From: Streptomyces sp. NRRL F-6676 | GTDB lineage: Bacteria > Actinomycetota > Actinomycetes > Streptomycetales > Streptomycetaceae | Direction of reading: 5' to 3' | Length of the DNA stretch: 35,458 bases | Assembly: GCF_000725625.1 (NCBI RefSeq) | Contig: NZ_JOHS01000062.1 | Location: forward strand, 1 to 35,458 | Part shown: positions 16,857 through 24,795 of the stretch, one piece after another | Numbering within the stretch: position 1 is the stretch's first letter | Layout: the number at the start of each line of letters is the position of its first letter | Notes under the pieces: generated by a model | Seen by the model: only the letters and a program-made list of their open reading frames with translations | What the model was told of the DNA's origin: nothing | The model's database searches: none | Translations under genes and position numbers: made by a program

Positions 16857-19316
16857 ATCCGGCTCCAGCGCCAGTTCCGCCCACACCTGTTTGCCGCCGC
16901 TCGCCGGTACCGCCCCCCACACCGCCGACATCGCCTCGACCAGGAGGATGCCGCGGCCGCCCGTCGCCTCCCAGCTCAGGCTGGTCGGCTTGACCGGGGT
17001 GCGGGGCGAGGAGTCGGCGACGGCGATCCGCAGCCGGTGGTTGATCAGGGTGAGGTCGAGGCGGACCGGGCCGTCGGTGTGCACCAGCCCGTTGGTGACC
17101 AGCTCCGACACCACCAGCAGTGCGGTGTCCGCCGCCTCCGCCATCCCCCAGGAACGCAGCACGCGCCGGGTGAAGCGGCGGGCGTGCCGTACCGCCTCGG
17201 GCACCCGCCACACCGACCAGCTCTCACGCAACGGCCGCTGGGTCATGCCGTCGTAGCGCAGCAGGAGCAGGGCGACGTCGTCGCCGCGGTTGGCGTCCGT
17301 CAGGAGCGCGTCGGCGACCGGGCCGAGCCCGGCGGGGTTGCCGGCGGCGAGCCGCGCGGCCAGCCGGTCCAGGCCGACCTCGTAGTCGGTGTCGGCCGAC
17401 TCGACAAGGCCGTCCGTGGTCAGCGCGAGGACCGTGCCGGGCTGGAGCCCGAGCGGTGACATGGGGTAGTCGGCCTGGGCGACGACGCCGAGCGGCGGGC
17501 CGCCCTCGACGTCCAGGGTCTCGGTGCGTCCGTCCGGGTGACGCAGCACCGGCGGCAGATGCCCGGCCCGTACGCACCAGGCGGAGCCCTCCTCCATGTC
17601 GATGTCGACATAGCAGCATGTCGCGAAGAGGTCGCTCTCCAGGTCGACCAGCAGCCGGTTGGCGCGCGAGACGACGACGTCCGGGGGGTGGCCCTCGACG
17701 GCGTACGCGCGCAGCGCGGTGCGCATCTGGCCCATCAGGGTGGCGGCGGAGGCGTTGTGGCCCTGGACGTCGCCGATGACGAGGGCGACGTGGTTGTCGG
17801 GCAGCGGGATGACGTCGTACCAGTCGCCGCCCACCTCCAGGCCGGAGATCGTCGGGAGGTAGCGGGCGACGGCCTCGGCGCCGGGGAGCCGGGGCAGCCG
17901 GCGCGGCAGCAGGGTCCGCTGGAGCATGCCGATCAGCTCGTGCTCGGCGTCGAAGGCGTGGGCGCGCAGCAGCGCCTGTCCGGCGAGGCCGGCGGCGGCG
18001 GTGAGCAGGGCGCGTTCGTCGGGCGCGAAGTCGTGCGGGGCGTCCCAGCCGATGAGGCAGGCCCCGGCCAGCCGGCCGCCGGCGGGCAGCGGCAGGACGG
18101 CGAGGCCGCCCGGGCCGACCTCGGCGAGCGCGGGTTCGAGGGCGGTGCCGGCGGGCCGGATGGTGATGCGGCCCTCGCGCAGGGCGGCGGCGAGCGTCGG
18201 CATGGCCCGGACGGGGGCGTCGGGCCACTCCGAGCGCCACTCGGAGCGCCACAGGGCGGGCCAGGCCTCGGGTTCGGGCGGGTCGAGGACGGTGACGACG
18301 AGGCGGTCGCCCTCCAGTTCGGCGAGGGCCAGCCGGTCGGCGCGGAGCGGGACACGCAGGGCCGTCGCCACGGCCTCGCCGACGCCGCGGACGGTGCCCG
18401 CGGTGGCCAGCGCGGCGGCGAGGCGCTGGATGCGGGTGACGTCGCTGACGCCGGGGCGGAGGGTGGAGGCATCGGCGACGGTGCCGACCAGGCGGGCCGG
18501 GCGGACGTCGTCCGGGGGCAGCAGGCGGCCGCGCATCCGCAGCCAGCGCGGCTCGCCGGAGGACTGGAGGATGCGGAACTCCAGTTCGCGCTCGCCCAGG
18601 GAGATGTGGTCGGGCTCGACCAGCGACATCAGGGAGGGGAGATCCTCGGGGACGGTGCGGGCGAGCAGCGTCTCGACCCTGCCGTCGAACGCCTCCCGGG
18701 CGAGGCCGAAGAGGTCGAGCACGGCGTCGTCGACCTCCACCCGGCCGGTGTCCATGGCGAGGCTGAAGGAGGCGGAGCGGGGGGTGTCGCGGCTGTCGTC
18801 GTCCGCCGGCCCGGGGGCGGTACGGCGGCTGGTGACGGCCTCGGCGATCAGGACGAGGCAGGCGCGGTCCTCGGCGTCGAAGCCGTCGGGGCTGTCGTGC
18901 ACGGCGACGAGACAGCCGCCGTCGCGCAGCGGGAGGACACCGAGGGAGAAGTCGCCGAGGGGCGGGGGCGGGAGGCGGCGGGGGCCGGCGTGCTGGGCGA
19001 GGTCGGCGGCGGTGAGCCAGTGGGGGTGGCCGGTGCGGTGGGCGTCGGCGGGGGGCGAGGGGGCGGTGAGGGGGTAGGTGTCGCGGAGGCCGTAGAGGGT
19101 GCGGGGGACGCCGACGGACTCGGTGAGCGCGAGGTGGCCGGCCGTCTCGTCGGGGGTGTAGAGGGCGGCGGCGGTGGCATGGGCGAAGACGAGGGACTGT
19201 TCGAGGGTGCGGCGGAGGCGGTCGTCGGGGGTGAGGTCGGCGGCGAGCGTCTTGAGGGCAAGCTCGGCACGCGGTGTTCCCGATCCGCGTTCCACAGTGC
19301 GCCGCTCACTGACCAC
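16827..19316 (-). CDS. GAF-PAS-GAF-SpoIIE (PP2C) phosphatase with C-terminal RsbW-like ATPase domain
   Basis: An 829-residue signalling protein. In order it has an N-terminal GAF-like domain (about 20-160), a PAS-like region (about 180-290), a second GAF domain (about 300-460), a SpoIIE/PP2C phosphatase domain (about 490-690) and a HATPase_c anti-sigma-type kinase domain (about 710-820). The phosphatase shows GGDWYD, IGDVQGH, RAGHLPP and TTDGLVE; the ATPase shows VSELVTNGLVHT and GGRGILLVE. Such proteins dephosphorylate STAS anti-sigma antagonists and may also phosphorylate or bind sigma factors. No STAS gene is in the window. The GTG at 19316 is chosen because upstream extension is low-complexity; start confidence is moderate. 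A 12-bp tandem duplication gives WRSEWRSEW near residue 427. Confidence 0.85.
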   Translation of the reverse strand: MVSERRTVERGSGTPRAELALKTLAADLTPDDRLRRTLEQSLVFAHATAAALYTPDETAGHLALTESVGVPRTLYGLRDTYPLTAPSPPADAHRTGHPHWLTAADLAQHAGPRRLPPPPLGDFSLGVLPLRDGGCLVAVHDSPDGFDAEDRACLVLIAEAVTSRRTAPGPADDDSRDTPRSASFSLAMDTGRVEVDDAVLDLFGLAREAFDGRVETLLARTVPEDLPSLMSLVEPDHISLGERELEFRILQSSGEPRWLRMRGRLLPPDDVRPARLVGTVADASTLRPGVSDVTRIQRLAAALATAGTVRGVGEAVATALRVPLRADRLALAELEGDRLVVTVLDPPEPEAWPALWRSEWRSEWPDAPVRAMPTLAAALREGRITIRPAGTALEPALAEVGPGGLAVLPLPAGGRLAGACLIGWDAPHDFAPDERALLTAAAGLAGQALLRAHAFDAEHELIGMLQRTLLPRRLPRLPGAEAVARYLPTISGLEVGGDWYDVIPLPDNHVALVIGDVQGHNASAATLMGQMRTALRAYAVEGHPPDVVVSRANRLLVDLESDLFATCCYVDIDMEEGSAWCVRAGHLPPVLRHPDGRTETLDVEGGPPLGVVAQADYPMSPLGLQPGTVLALTTDGLVESADTDYEVGLDRLAARLAAGNPAGLGPVADALLTDANRGDDVALLLLRYDGMTQRPLRESWSVWRVPEAVRHARRFTRRVLRSWGMAEAADTALLVVSELVTNGLVHTDGPVRLDLTLINHRLRIAVADSSPRTPVKPTSLSWEATGGRGILLVEAMSAVWGAVPASGGKQVWAELALEPDPGPDGPARY

Positions 19317-19482
19317 GCCGTCATTACAGCGCGTATGGGGCGGATGTGCAGCCCCTACGACACATACGCGGTTTTCCGCACCCACTGCCCCTGGGGGTCC
19401 CTGGGGGCTCCGCCCCTCGCCGTGCGGGGCGCAGGCCCGTGGGGGAGGCTGGATGCGGTGGCGACGGAAGGAGGTGGTCGGC

Positions 19483-21621
19483 GTGGCCGACGACCCCTCG
19501 ACCCCGGACCCCGCCCCGGCCGGCCACCCCCTGCTCTCCCTCACCCTCGCCGCGATGCTGGACGACCTCCACGCCCTGTCCGGCGCCGTCTACCTCCTCT
19601 CGCCCGGCGAGCCGGTACTGGAGATGAAGGTCATGGCCGGCCTCCCCCGCGCCTTCGCCTCCCCCTGGGAACGTGTCGCCCTCGGCTCCCCCGTCCCCGT
19701 CGCGGACGCGCTCCGCGAACGCCGTCTGGTGTGGGTCAACGGCGAGGTCGAGATGGCCCACCGCTACCCGCGCATCGCGACGGTCCTCCCGTACCCGTTC
19801 TGCCTGGCCGCACTGCCGCTCGCGACGGAGGACACCGCGTACGGCGCGGTGTTCGTGACCTGGCCCGGCTCGCACCCCCCGCAGCTCTCCGAGCGCGAGC
19901 GCCATCACCTCACCACCGCCTGCGAGAGGCTGGTGACCCGGCTGGAGCGGGCCGCCGCCGAGCGCCGCCCGGTCGGCTCCGAGCCCGACATCCTGCCGCC
20001 GCCCACCGAGGCGGACGCGGCCGGCCGGTCCGGCGCGCTGGAGGCGGTCCGCATGGCGGCCCGGCTGCCGTACGGGCTGTGCGCCCTCGATCTGCACGGA
20101 CGGATCACCTTCGCCAACCGGGCCGCCGGCGAACTGCTCGGCGTGCCGTCCTCCGGGCTGCCCGGCACGCTGCTGTGGGCGGTCGCGCCCTGGCTGAACG
20201 ACCCCGGCTACGAGGACCACTACCGGGCCGCGCTGCTGAGCCGGCAGGTCACCACGTTCGTCGCGCTGCGCCCGCCGGGCAGCTGGCTGTCCTTCCGGCT
20301 CTATCCGGGCGAGGACGGTCTCAGTCTGCGCATCTCCCCCTCGCGCGAGGTCTCCCGCGACGGCCCGGGAGGCCGGGGCACCGGAACCGCGGAGCCGTCG
20401 CGGCAGGTGGGCGGCAGACGGCTGGTGACGATCGCGCACGTCCTCAATCTGGCCGGCGCGCTCACCGAGGCCGTGGGCGTGGAGGACGTCGTGCAGCTCG
20501 TCGCGGACGAGATCGCGCCGGCCCTCGGCAGCCAGGGCCTGATGATGCTCGGCTCGCACGGCGGCCGGCTGCACATCCTGGGCCACCGCGGCTTCCCCGA
20601 CGAAGCCGCCGTCGAGCGCTGGGACGGCACGCCGCTGACCGCGCCGATCCCCAGCGCGCGTGTGCTGTCCACCGGCGTGCCGGCGTTCTTCGAGACGCCG
20701 GAGCAGCTGGAGCGGCTGTATCCGCTGCCGACGCCCACCTCGGACGGCATGGCCGCGTGGGCGTGTCTGCCGCTGATCGCCTCGGGGCGGCCGGTGGGCA
20801 CGTGGGTGGTGGCGTACGCGCGGCCGCACGCGTTCCCCGCCGACGAGCGGGCGGTGCTGACCAGCCTGAGCGGGCTGATCGCACAGGCCCTCGAGCGGGC
20901 GCTGCTGTACGACGCCAAGCACCGGCTCGCGCACGGGCTGCAACAGGCGCTGCTGCCGCCCTCGCTCCCGGCGCTGCCCGGCCTCCGGACGGCCGCCCGC
21001 TATCTGCCCGCCACCCAGGGCATGGAGATCGGCGGCGACTTCTACGACGTGGTGCCGACCTACGACAGGGCGGTGGCGGCGATCGGGGACGTGCAGGGGC
21101 ACAACGTGACGGCGGCGGGGCTGATGGGGCAGATCCGTACGGCGGTGCGCGCCTACACGACGGTGGGGCAGGGGCCGGGGGAGGTCATGCGCAGCACCAA
21201 CCGGCTGCTGATCGATCTGCGCGCCGATCTCTTCGCGAGCTGTGTGTATCTGAGCATCGACAGCGGGCGCGGCCGGATGGTGCTGGCGCGGGCGGGGCAT
21301 CCGCCGCCGTTGCTGCGCCGGCCGGACGGGCGGGTGCGGGTCCTCGACCTGGCCGGGGGGCCGCTCCTCGGGATCCAGGAGTCGGCGGTGTACCCGACGG
21401 CGGAGGTGGCGTTCCCGCGCGGGTCGGTGCTGGCGCTCTACACGGACGGGCTGATCGAGTCGCCGGGGGTCGACATCGACGTCGCGCTGGGCGGACTGGC
21501 GGAGCGGCTGGCGGGTGACCCGGCGGAGCCGCTGGACGCGCTGGCGGACCGGCTGGTGGGTCCGGGCGCGGCGGGCGAACGCCCGGACGACGTGGCGCTG
21601 CTGCTGCTCCGGGCGGTGTGA
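19483..21621 (+). CDS. GAF-PAS-GAF-SpoIIE (PP2C) serine phosphatase
   Basis: A 712-residue sensor phosphatase. It has an N-terminal GAF-like domain (about 10-160), a PAS domain (about 185-300, with YGLCALDLHGRITFANRAAGELLG), a second GAF domain (about 320-480) and a SpoIIE/PP2C domain (about 500-710) with GGDFYD, IGDVQGH, RAGHPPP, YTDGLIE and the final PDDVALLLLR. It lacks the ATPase domain of its divergent neighbour. The GTG at 19483 is strongly supported by AAGGAGGTG (19468-19476) with 8 bases from GGAGG; the upstream ATG at 19453 has no such site. The probable role is dephosphorylation of an anti-anti-sigma factor in response to an unknown GAF/PAS signal. Confidence 0.87.
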   Translation: MADDPSTPDPAPAGHPLLSLTLAAMLDDLHALSGAVYLLSPGEPVLEMKVMAGLPRAFASPWERVALGSPVPVADALRERRLVWVNGEVEMAHRYPRIATVLPYPFCLAALPLATEDTAYGAVFVTWPGSHPPQLSERERHHLTTACERLVTRLERAAAERRPVGSEPDILPPPTEADAAGRSGALEAVRMAARLPYGLCALDLHGRITFANRAAGELLGVPSSGLPGTLLWAVAPWLNDPGYEDHYRAALLSRQVTTFVALRPPGSWLSFRLYPGEDGLSLRISPSREVSRDGPGGRGTGTAEPSRQVGGRRLVTIAHVLNLAGALTEAVGVEDVVQLVADEIAPALGSQGLMMLGSHGGRLHILGHRGFPDEAAVERWDGTPLTAPIPSARVLSTGVPAFFETPEQLERLYPLPTPTSDGMAAWACLPLIASGRPVGTWVVAYARPHAFPADERAVLTSLSGLIAQALERALLYDAKHRLAHGLQQALLPPSLPALPGLRTAARYLPATQGMEIGGDFYDVVPTYDRAVAAIGDVQGHNVTAAGLMGQIRTAVRAYTTVGQGPGEVMRSTNRLLIDLRADLFASCVYLSIDSGRGRMVLARAGHPPPLLRRPDGRVRVLDLAGGPLLGIQESAVYPTAEVAFPRGSVLALYTDGLIESPGVDIDVALGGLAERLAGDPAEPLDALADRLVGPGAAGERPDDVALLLLRAV

Positions 21622-21640
21622 GGACCAGGCCCTTCCTCGC

Positions 21641-21667
21641 CCCCGCGCCCCTGACAGGGGCGCGGGG
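21641..21667. terminator. Strong bidirectional terminator
   Basis: CCCCGCGCCCCTG (21641-21653) and CAGGGGCGCGGGG (21655-21667) are perfect 13-bp complementary arms around a single A. They lie between the phosphatase stop and the convergent protease stop. The right arm continues as a partial copy of the dispersed gene-end repeat seen at 29957 and 35221. Confidence 0.8.
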
Positions 21668-21695
21668 AACCGCGCGAGAAACCCCGCCTCACCCG

Positions 21696-23009
21696 TCAGT
21701 GCCCTCGTCGATGCCCGTGCTTCGAGGACTCGATCCCCGACCCACCGGCCTGGGTGGCAGCCCCACCACCCTGGTCACCGGCCTGACCGCCGGCCTGGTC
21801 ACCCGCCTGCCCACCGTCAGCCGCCTGACCGCCATCCGCGGCCTGCCCACCGTCACCGGCCGCCTGGCCACCGTCGGCCGCCTGGCCACCCCCGTCCCCC
21901 AACGACGCCCCCGTCGCCTCCAACGCGGTGGTCACCGGCTGGAAGAACGTCTCGCCCCCCGCCGTGCAGTCCCCGCTTCCCCCCGACGTCAGCCCGATCG
22001 CGCTGCCGTCCTGGGTGAACAGCGACCCGCCGCTGTCCCCCGGCTCCGCGCACACATCGGTCTGGATGAGCCCGGTCACCGTTCCCTCGGGGTAGTTGAC
22101 CGTGGCGTCGAGACCGAGGACCGACCCGTCGTGCAGCCCGGTCGTGCTGCCCATCCGGAACACCTGCTGTCCCACCGCCGCCTCCGCGGCCCGGGTGATC
22201 CGCACGGCCTGTCCGCCGCCCACGTTGACCTCACTGGGTGCCTGTGTGGCCGGGTCGTCGTACGTGACGAGGGAGAAGTCGCCGTCCCCGGGGAACGTGG
22301 CCTGGTCGACGGTGGCGATGGGCTGCCCGTTCTGGTCGTCGGCCCACTGGTCCGCCGCGACCCCGCAGTGACCGGCGGTCAGGAACGCCGGACTGCCGTC
22401 GCTCGCGGTGACGTTGAAGCCGAGGGAGCAGCGGGCGTTGCCGCCGAAGATGGCGTCGCCGCCGGAGACGAACGTCTTGAAGGTGCCCTGGGACTTCTTC
22501 AGGGTGGCCATTCCGGCGCCGAGGCCGTCGACGGTCGATTCGAGCCGGTCCCACCTGGCGCCGGTGACGGTGCTGTCGGCGGTGACCCGGATCTCGTTGG
22601 TCTTCGGGTCGACCGACCAGGCGGTGCCGGGGATCGTGGCATCCGTGCGCAGCGTCTTCGCGGCGGTCTCCAGCGCGCCGGTGCTGTTGCGGACCTGGTT
22701 CGGCACGGCGCCGGCCTCCTTGACGGCGTTCACCGTCTCCGTGTCGTCGGCGGCATCACCCACCACGTTGACGACGATCCGCTTGCTGCCCGCGTCGTAG
22801 TAGGACCCCGCGAAGGTGTCGCCGAGCCGGGACTGGAGCCGGGAGGCGAGGCCGGCGACGTCGGCCGCCTTGAACGTCTTCGGTGTCGCGTCGTCGGAGT
22901 CCGTCTGCGAGGCGTTGGCGTTGGGCAGCAGGAGCGCCGCCGCTCCGAGCGCGGCGACGCCGCCCACCGCGATGACGGCTTTGCGCTTGGGTATGCGTTT
23001 GTGACTCAA
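21696..23009 (-). CDS. Secreted S1 serine protease with propeptide and Gly/Gln/Ala-rich repeat tail
   Basis: A 437-residue preproprotease of the alpha-lytic/streptogrisin S1 type. It has a signal peptide (1-34, NANA end), a propeptide (about 40-180) and a mature chymotrypsin fold starting near VSGGDAIFGG (181-190). The triad is His214 (TAGHCG), Asp244 (DGDFSLV) and Ser326 (GDSGGS). Disulfides C194-C215 and C320-C348 are expected. From residue 370 there is an unusual low-complexity tail of GGQAADGGQAA-type repeats that ends with a basic His/Arg cluster. The TTG start at 23009 has a perfect AGGAGGT (23017-23023) 7 bases upstream. It diverges from the double-glycine peptide gene. Export is expected through Sec or Tat; folding depends on the propeptide. 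Confidence 0.9.
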   Translation of the reverse strand: MSHKRIPKRKAVIAVGGVAALGAAALLLPNANASQTDSDDATPKTFKAADVAGLASRLQSRLGDTFAGSYYDAGSKRIVVNVVGDAADDTETVNAVKEAGAVPNQVRNSTGALETAAKTLRTDATIPGTAWSVDPKTNEIRVTADSTVTGARWDRLESTVDGLGAGMATLKKSQGTFKTFVSGGDAIFGGNARCSLGFNVTASDGSPAFLTAGHCGVAADQWADDQNGQPIATVDQATFPGDGDFSLVTYDDPATQAPSEVNVGGGQAVRITRAAEAAVGQQVFRMGSTTGLHDGSVLGLDATVNYPEGTVTGLIQTDVCAEPGDSGGSLFTQDGSAIGLTSGGSGDCTAGGETFFQPVTTALEATGASLGDGGGQAADGGQAAGDGGQAADGGQAADGGQAGDQAGGQAGDQGGGAATQAGGSGIESSKHGHRRGH

Positions 23010-23638
23010 CTCTGGACCTCCTGGGGACGGGGTCGTGCGTGCGCCGCCGTCCGGCAGCGGGCTGGGGACGCCTTGTCGCCCGTTGGTACGCAGTGGAGCG
23101 GCGTGGTGTTCAACTGCCTTCCGGAACACCCCGTTTGAGTCGCCCACAGGCATCGGGAGCGGCCCGACGGAACGTCACCGGAACGACACCCTCCGCATTT
23201 GCGGTGAAGCGGAACGTCGGCTTCGGCAAATCTGCACATCGAATGCGCAGCGGGGTCACCGCCCGCCGCGGCCGTCCACATCGCCGGCACCCTTCGGCGT
23301 ACGGCGGCCGGAGGTGACCCCTGTGACGGATGTGCCGCAAGGGAGGTGACGCGACGATGCCGCGCAGCATGTGAAGAAGTGGCCGACGCGCCGTGCCCGC
23401 GCCTGCACCGATCGGGCCGCCCCCTCGGCAACCGCGCTGGTGGGGGCCGCTGTTGAGTGGAAGCCCGGCGCGCGGTCGTGCTTTGATCCTTCGCACCGCG
23501 GCGGTCGCCCCACGGCCTTGTGCAGACAGGGCCCGGCCGACCGCGGTCGCGGCCGGCCGACTGTCCGCAGAATCCATCTGTCAGCAGTGGGGGCCGCTCT
23601 CCCCCTTGTTGCATACCCATAGGAAGGGAAGTTCCCTG
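23010..23638. promoter_or_regulatory. 629-bp intergenic region between divergent protease and peptide genes
   Basis: No convincing gene is present; the open frames here have no ribosome-binding sites and no family resemblance. On the minus strand TTGAAC (23113-23108) with CGTACC 17 bases on (23090-23085) is a weak candidate protease promoter. An interrupted inverted repeat ATTTGC..GAAGC (23197-23210) and GCTTC..GCAAAT (23220-23231) may be an operator. Just before the peptide gene are GGGGG (23589-23593)/CCCCC (23601-23605), able to form a leader hairpin, and the palindrome GGGAA-G-TTCCC (23626-23636), which overlaps the peptide's ribosome-binding site and could modulate its access. Confidence 0.4.
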
Positions 23639-23854
23639 ATGAACTCCACCCCCCAGGTCGAGACCGCCGAGATCTCGGACGCCGAGCTCGACGCCGTCTC
23701 CGGCGGTCTGTCCCTCAACGCCGTCGGCACCGTCACCGGCGTGGTGGACGGCGTCGCCCCGGTGTCCGGCCTGGTGAACACGGCCGTCAACACCGTCGAG
23801 GGTGTCACGGGCCTGAACACCGCCCCGGTCACCGGCCTGGTCGCCGGTCTCTGA
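23639..23854 (+). CDS. Double-glycine leader peptide, RiPP/bacteriocin-like precursor
   Basis: A 71-residue precursor. Residues 12-23, ISDAELDAVSGG, match the double-glycine leader rule (hydrophobic -12, Ser -11, Glu -8, Leu -7, Val -4, Gly -2, Gly -1), so cleavage after Gly23 is predicted. The 48-residue product has 12 Val, 8 Gly, 7 Thr and 6 Leu, two acidic residues, and no Cys, Lys, Arg, His or aromatic residue. It contains GTVTGVVDG (GxxxGxxxG) and two APV[S/T]GLV units at its residues 17-23 and 39-45. Lack of Cys rules out lanthipeptide or sactipeptide rings. Ribosome-binding GGAAGGGAA lies at 23622-23630. The C39 exporter downstream is its probable protease and channel. Activity is unknown. 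Confidence 0.85.
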   Translation: MNSTPQVETAEISDAELDAVSGGLSLNAVGTVTGVVDGVAPVSGLVNTAVNTVEGVTGLNTAPVTGLVAGL

Positions 23855-23868
23855 GCGCATCTCGCTCG

Positions 23869-23907
23869 CGGACGTCCCGGAACCGCCCCCCGGTTCCGGG
23901 ACGTCCG
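23869..23907 (+). terminator. Very stable hairpin between the peptide and its export genes
   Basis: A perfect 16-bp stem, with arms at 23869-23884 and 23892-23907 and the loop GCCCCCC (23885-23891), starts 15 bases after the peptide stop. GGGTTTCCCC follows rather than a T tract. It probably ends or attenuates most transcripts, giving high peptide and low exporter levels, and may also stabilise the peptide mRNA. Confidence 0.8.
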
Positions 23908-23988
23908 GGTTTCCCCGCCCCCGACTCCCCATGGCCCGCCCCCCGTCAGGGCCTCTCCCCGTCACGCGTCAGGTGAGGCAGTAGCCCC

Positions 23989-24795
23989 GTGCAGTTCCGC
24001 CAACAGGCCCTCGCCAAGCTCCAGTCGCCCGAGGAGCTCGACCTCCCGGTGCGGCTGGCCCGCCCGCAGGGCTGGCTGGTGCTCTGCGTGACCGTCGTCG
24101 TGATGGCGGCCGCCTCGGTGTGGGCGGTCACCGGCTCGGTGCCCGCCACGGTCGACGCCCCCGCCGTCCTCACCCACGCGGAGGGCAGTTACGTCCTCCA
24201 GAGCCCCGTCGCCGGACAGGTGACCGCGGTCCTGGCGAAGGAGGGCGAGCGGCTGTCCGCCGGCGCCCCGGTCGTCAAGGTGCGTACGAGCGACGGTGAC
24301 ACGGTGGTGCGCACGGTCGCCGCCGGGCGGATCTCCGCGCTCGCCGCCGACATCGGCCGCATCGTGCGGGCGGGCGCCGACATCGCCGCCGTCGAGAAGG
24401 TCGCACACGCCGGCGACCCGCTGTACGCGACGGTGTACGTCCCCGCCCAGAACGCCGCCTCCCTCCCCGACAAGGCCGCCGTCGACCTCACCGTGCAGTC
24501 GGTACCGGCCCAGCAGTACGGGGTACTGCGCGGGCGGGTGGTCCGGGTCGACCGCACCGCCCAGACCCGTACCCGGATCACCGCGTTCCTCGGCGACAGC
24601 GCGCTCGCCGGGCAGTTCACCGCCGACGGCCGCCCGGTGGCCGTCCTGGTGCGGCTGCTGACGTCGTCCGCCACGAAGAGCGGCTACCGGTGGTCCTCGG
24701 CGGACGGTCCGCCGTTCCGGCTCACCTCGATGACCATGGCCACCGCCTCGGTCCGGCTCACCGACCGGCGTCCCCTCGATTGGCTGCTGCCGTGA
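23989..24795 (+). CDS. HlyD-like membrane fusion protein of NHLP/NHLM bacteriocin export
   Basis: A 268-residue protein with a single membrane segment (about 29-48) and a short cytoplasmic N-terminus with LAKLQSPEELDLPVRLARP, characteristic of the NHLP-system secretion proteins. A biotinyl-lipoyl-like barrel follows (AEGSYVLQSPVAGQVTAVLAKEGERLSAGAPVVKV), then a periplasmic-type beta domain, ending DWLLP as is usual for this group. It is shorter than classical HlyD and lacks long coiled coils, which suits a Gram-positive cell. It partners the two ABC proteins encoded next. The GTG at 23989 has AGGTGAGG (23971-23978). Its stop overlaps the next start (GTGA). Confidence 0.83.
   Translation: MQFRQQALAKLQSPEELDLPVRLARPQGWLVLCVTVVVMAAASVWAVTGSVPATVDAPAVLTHAEGSYVLQSPVAGQVTAVLAKEGERLSAGAPVVKVRTSDGDTVVRTVAAGRISALAADIGRIVRAGADIAAVEKVAHAGDPLYATVYVPAQNAASLPDKAAVDLTVQSVPAQQYGVLRGRVVRVDRTAQTRTRITAFLGDSALAGQFTADGRPVAVLVRLLTSSATKSGYRWSSADGPPFRLTSMTMATASVRLTDRRPLDWLLP

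Noticed and set aside
17538..21518. A 1326-codon plus-strand frame spanning both phosphatase genes
   Set aside because: It crosses two divergent, well-defined genes in the wrong frame and has no domain of its own.
23393..23638. N-terminal extension of the leader-peptide gene from an in-frame upstream GTG
   Set aside because: The extension is Arg/Pro-rich, has no ribosome-binding site and would place 82 extra residues before a canonical double-glycine leader; GGAAGGGAA precedes the ATG at 23639.
23639..23854. Lanthipeptide assignment for the precursor
   Set aside because: The core has no Cys, so no lanthionine can form, and no LanM/LanB/LanC-like gene is present in the window.
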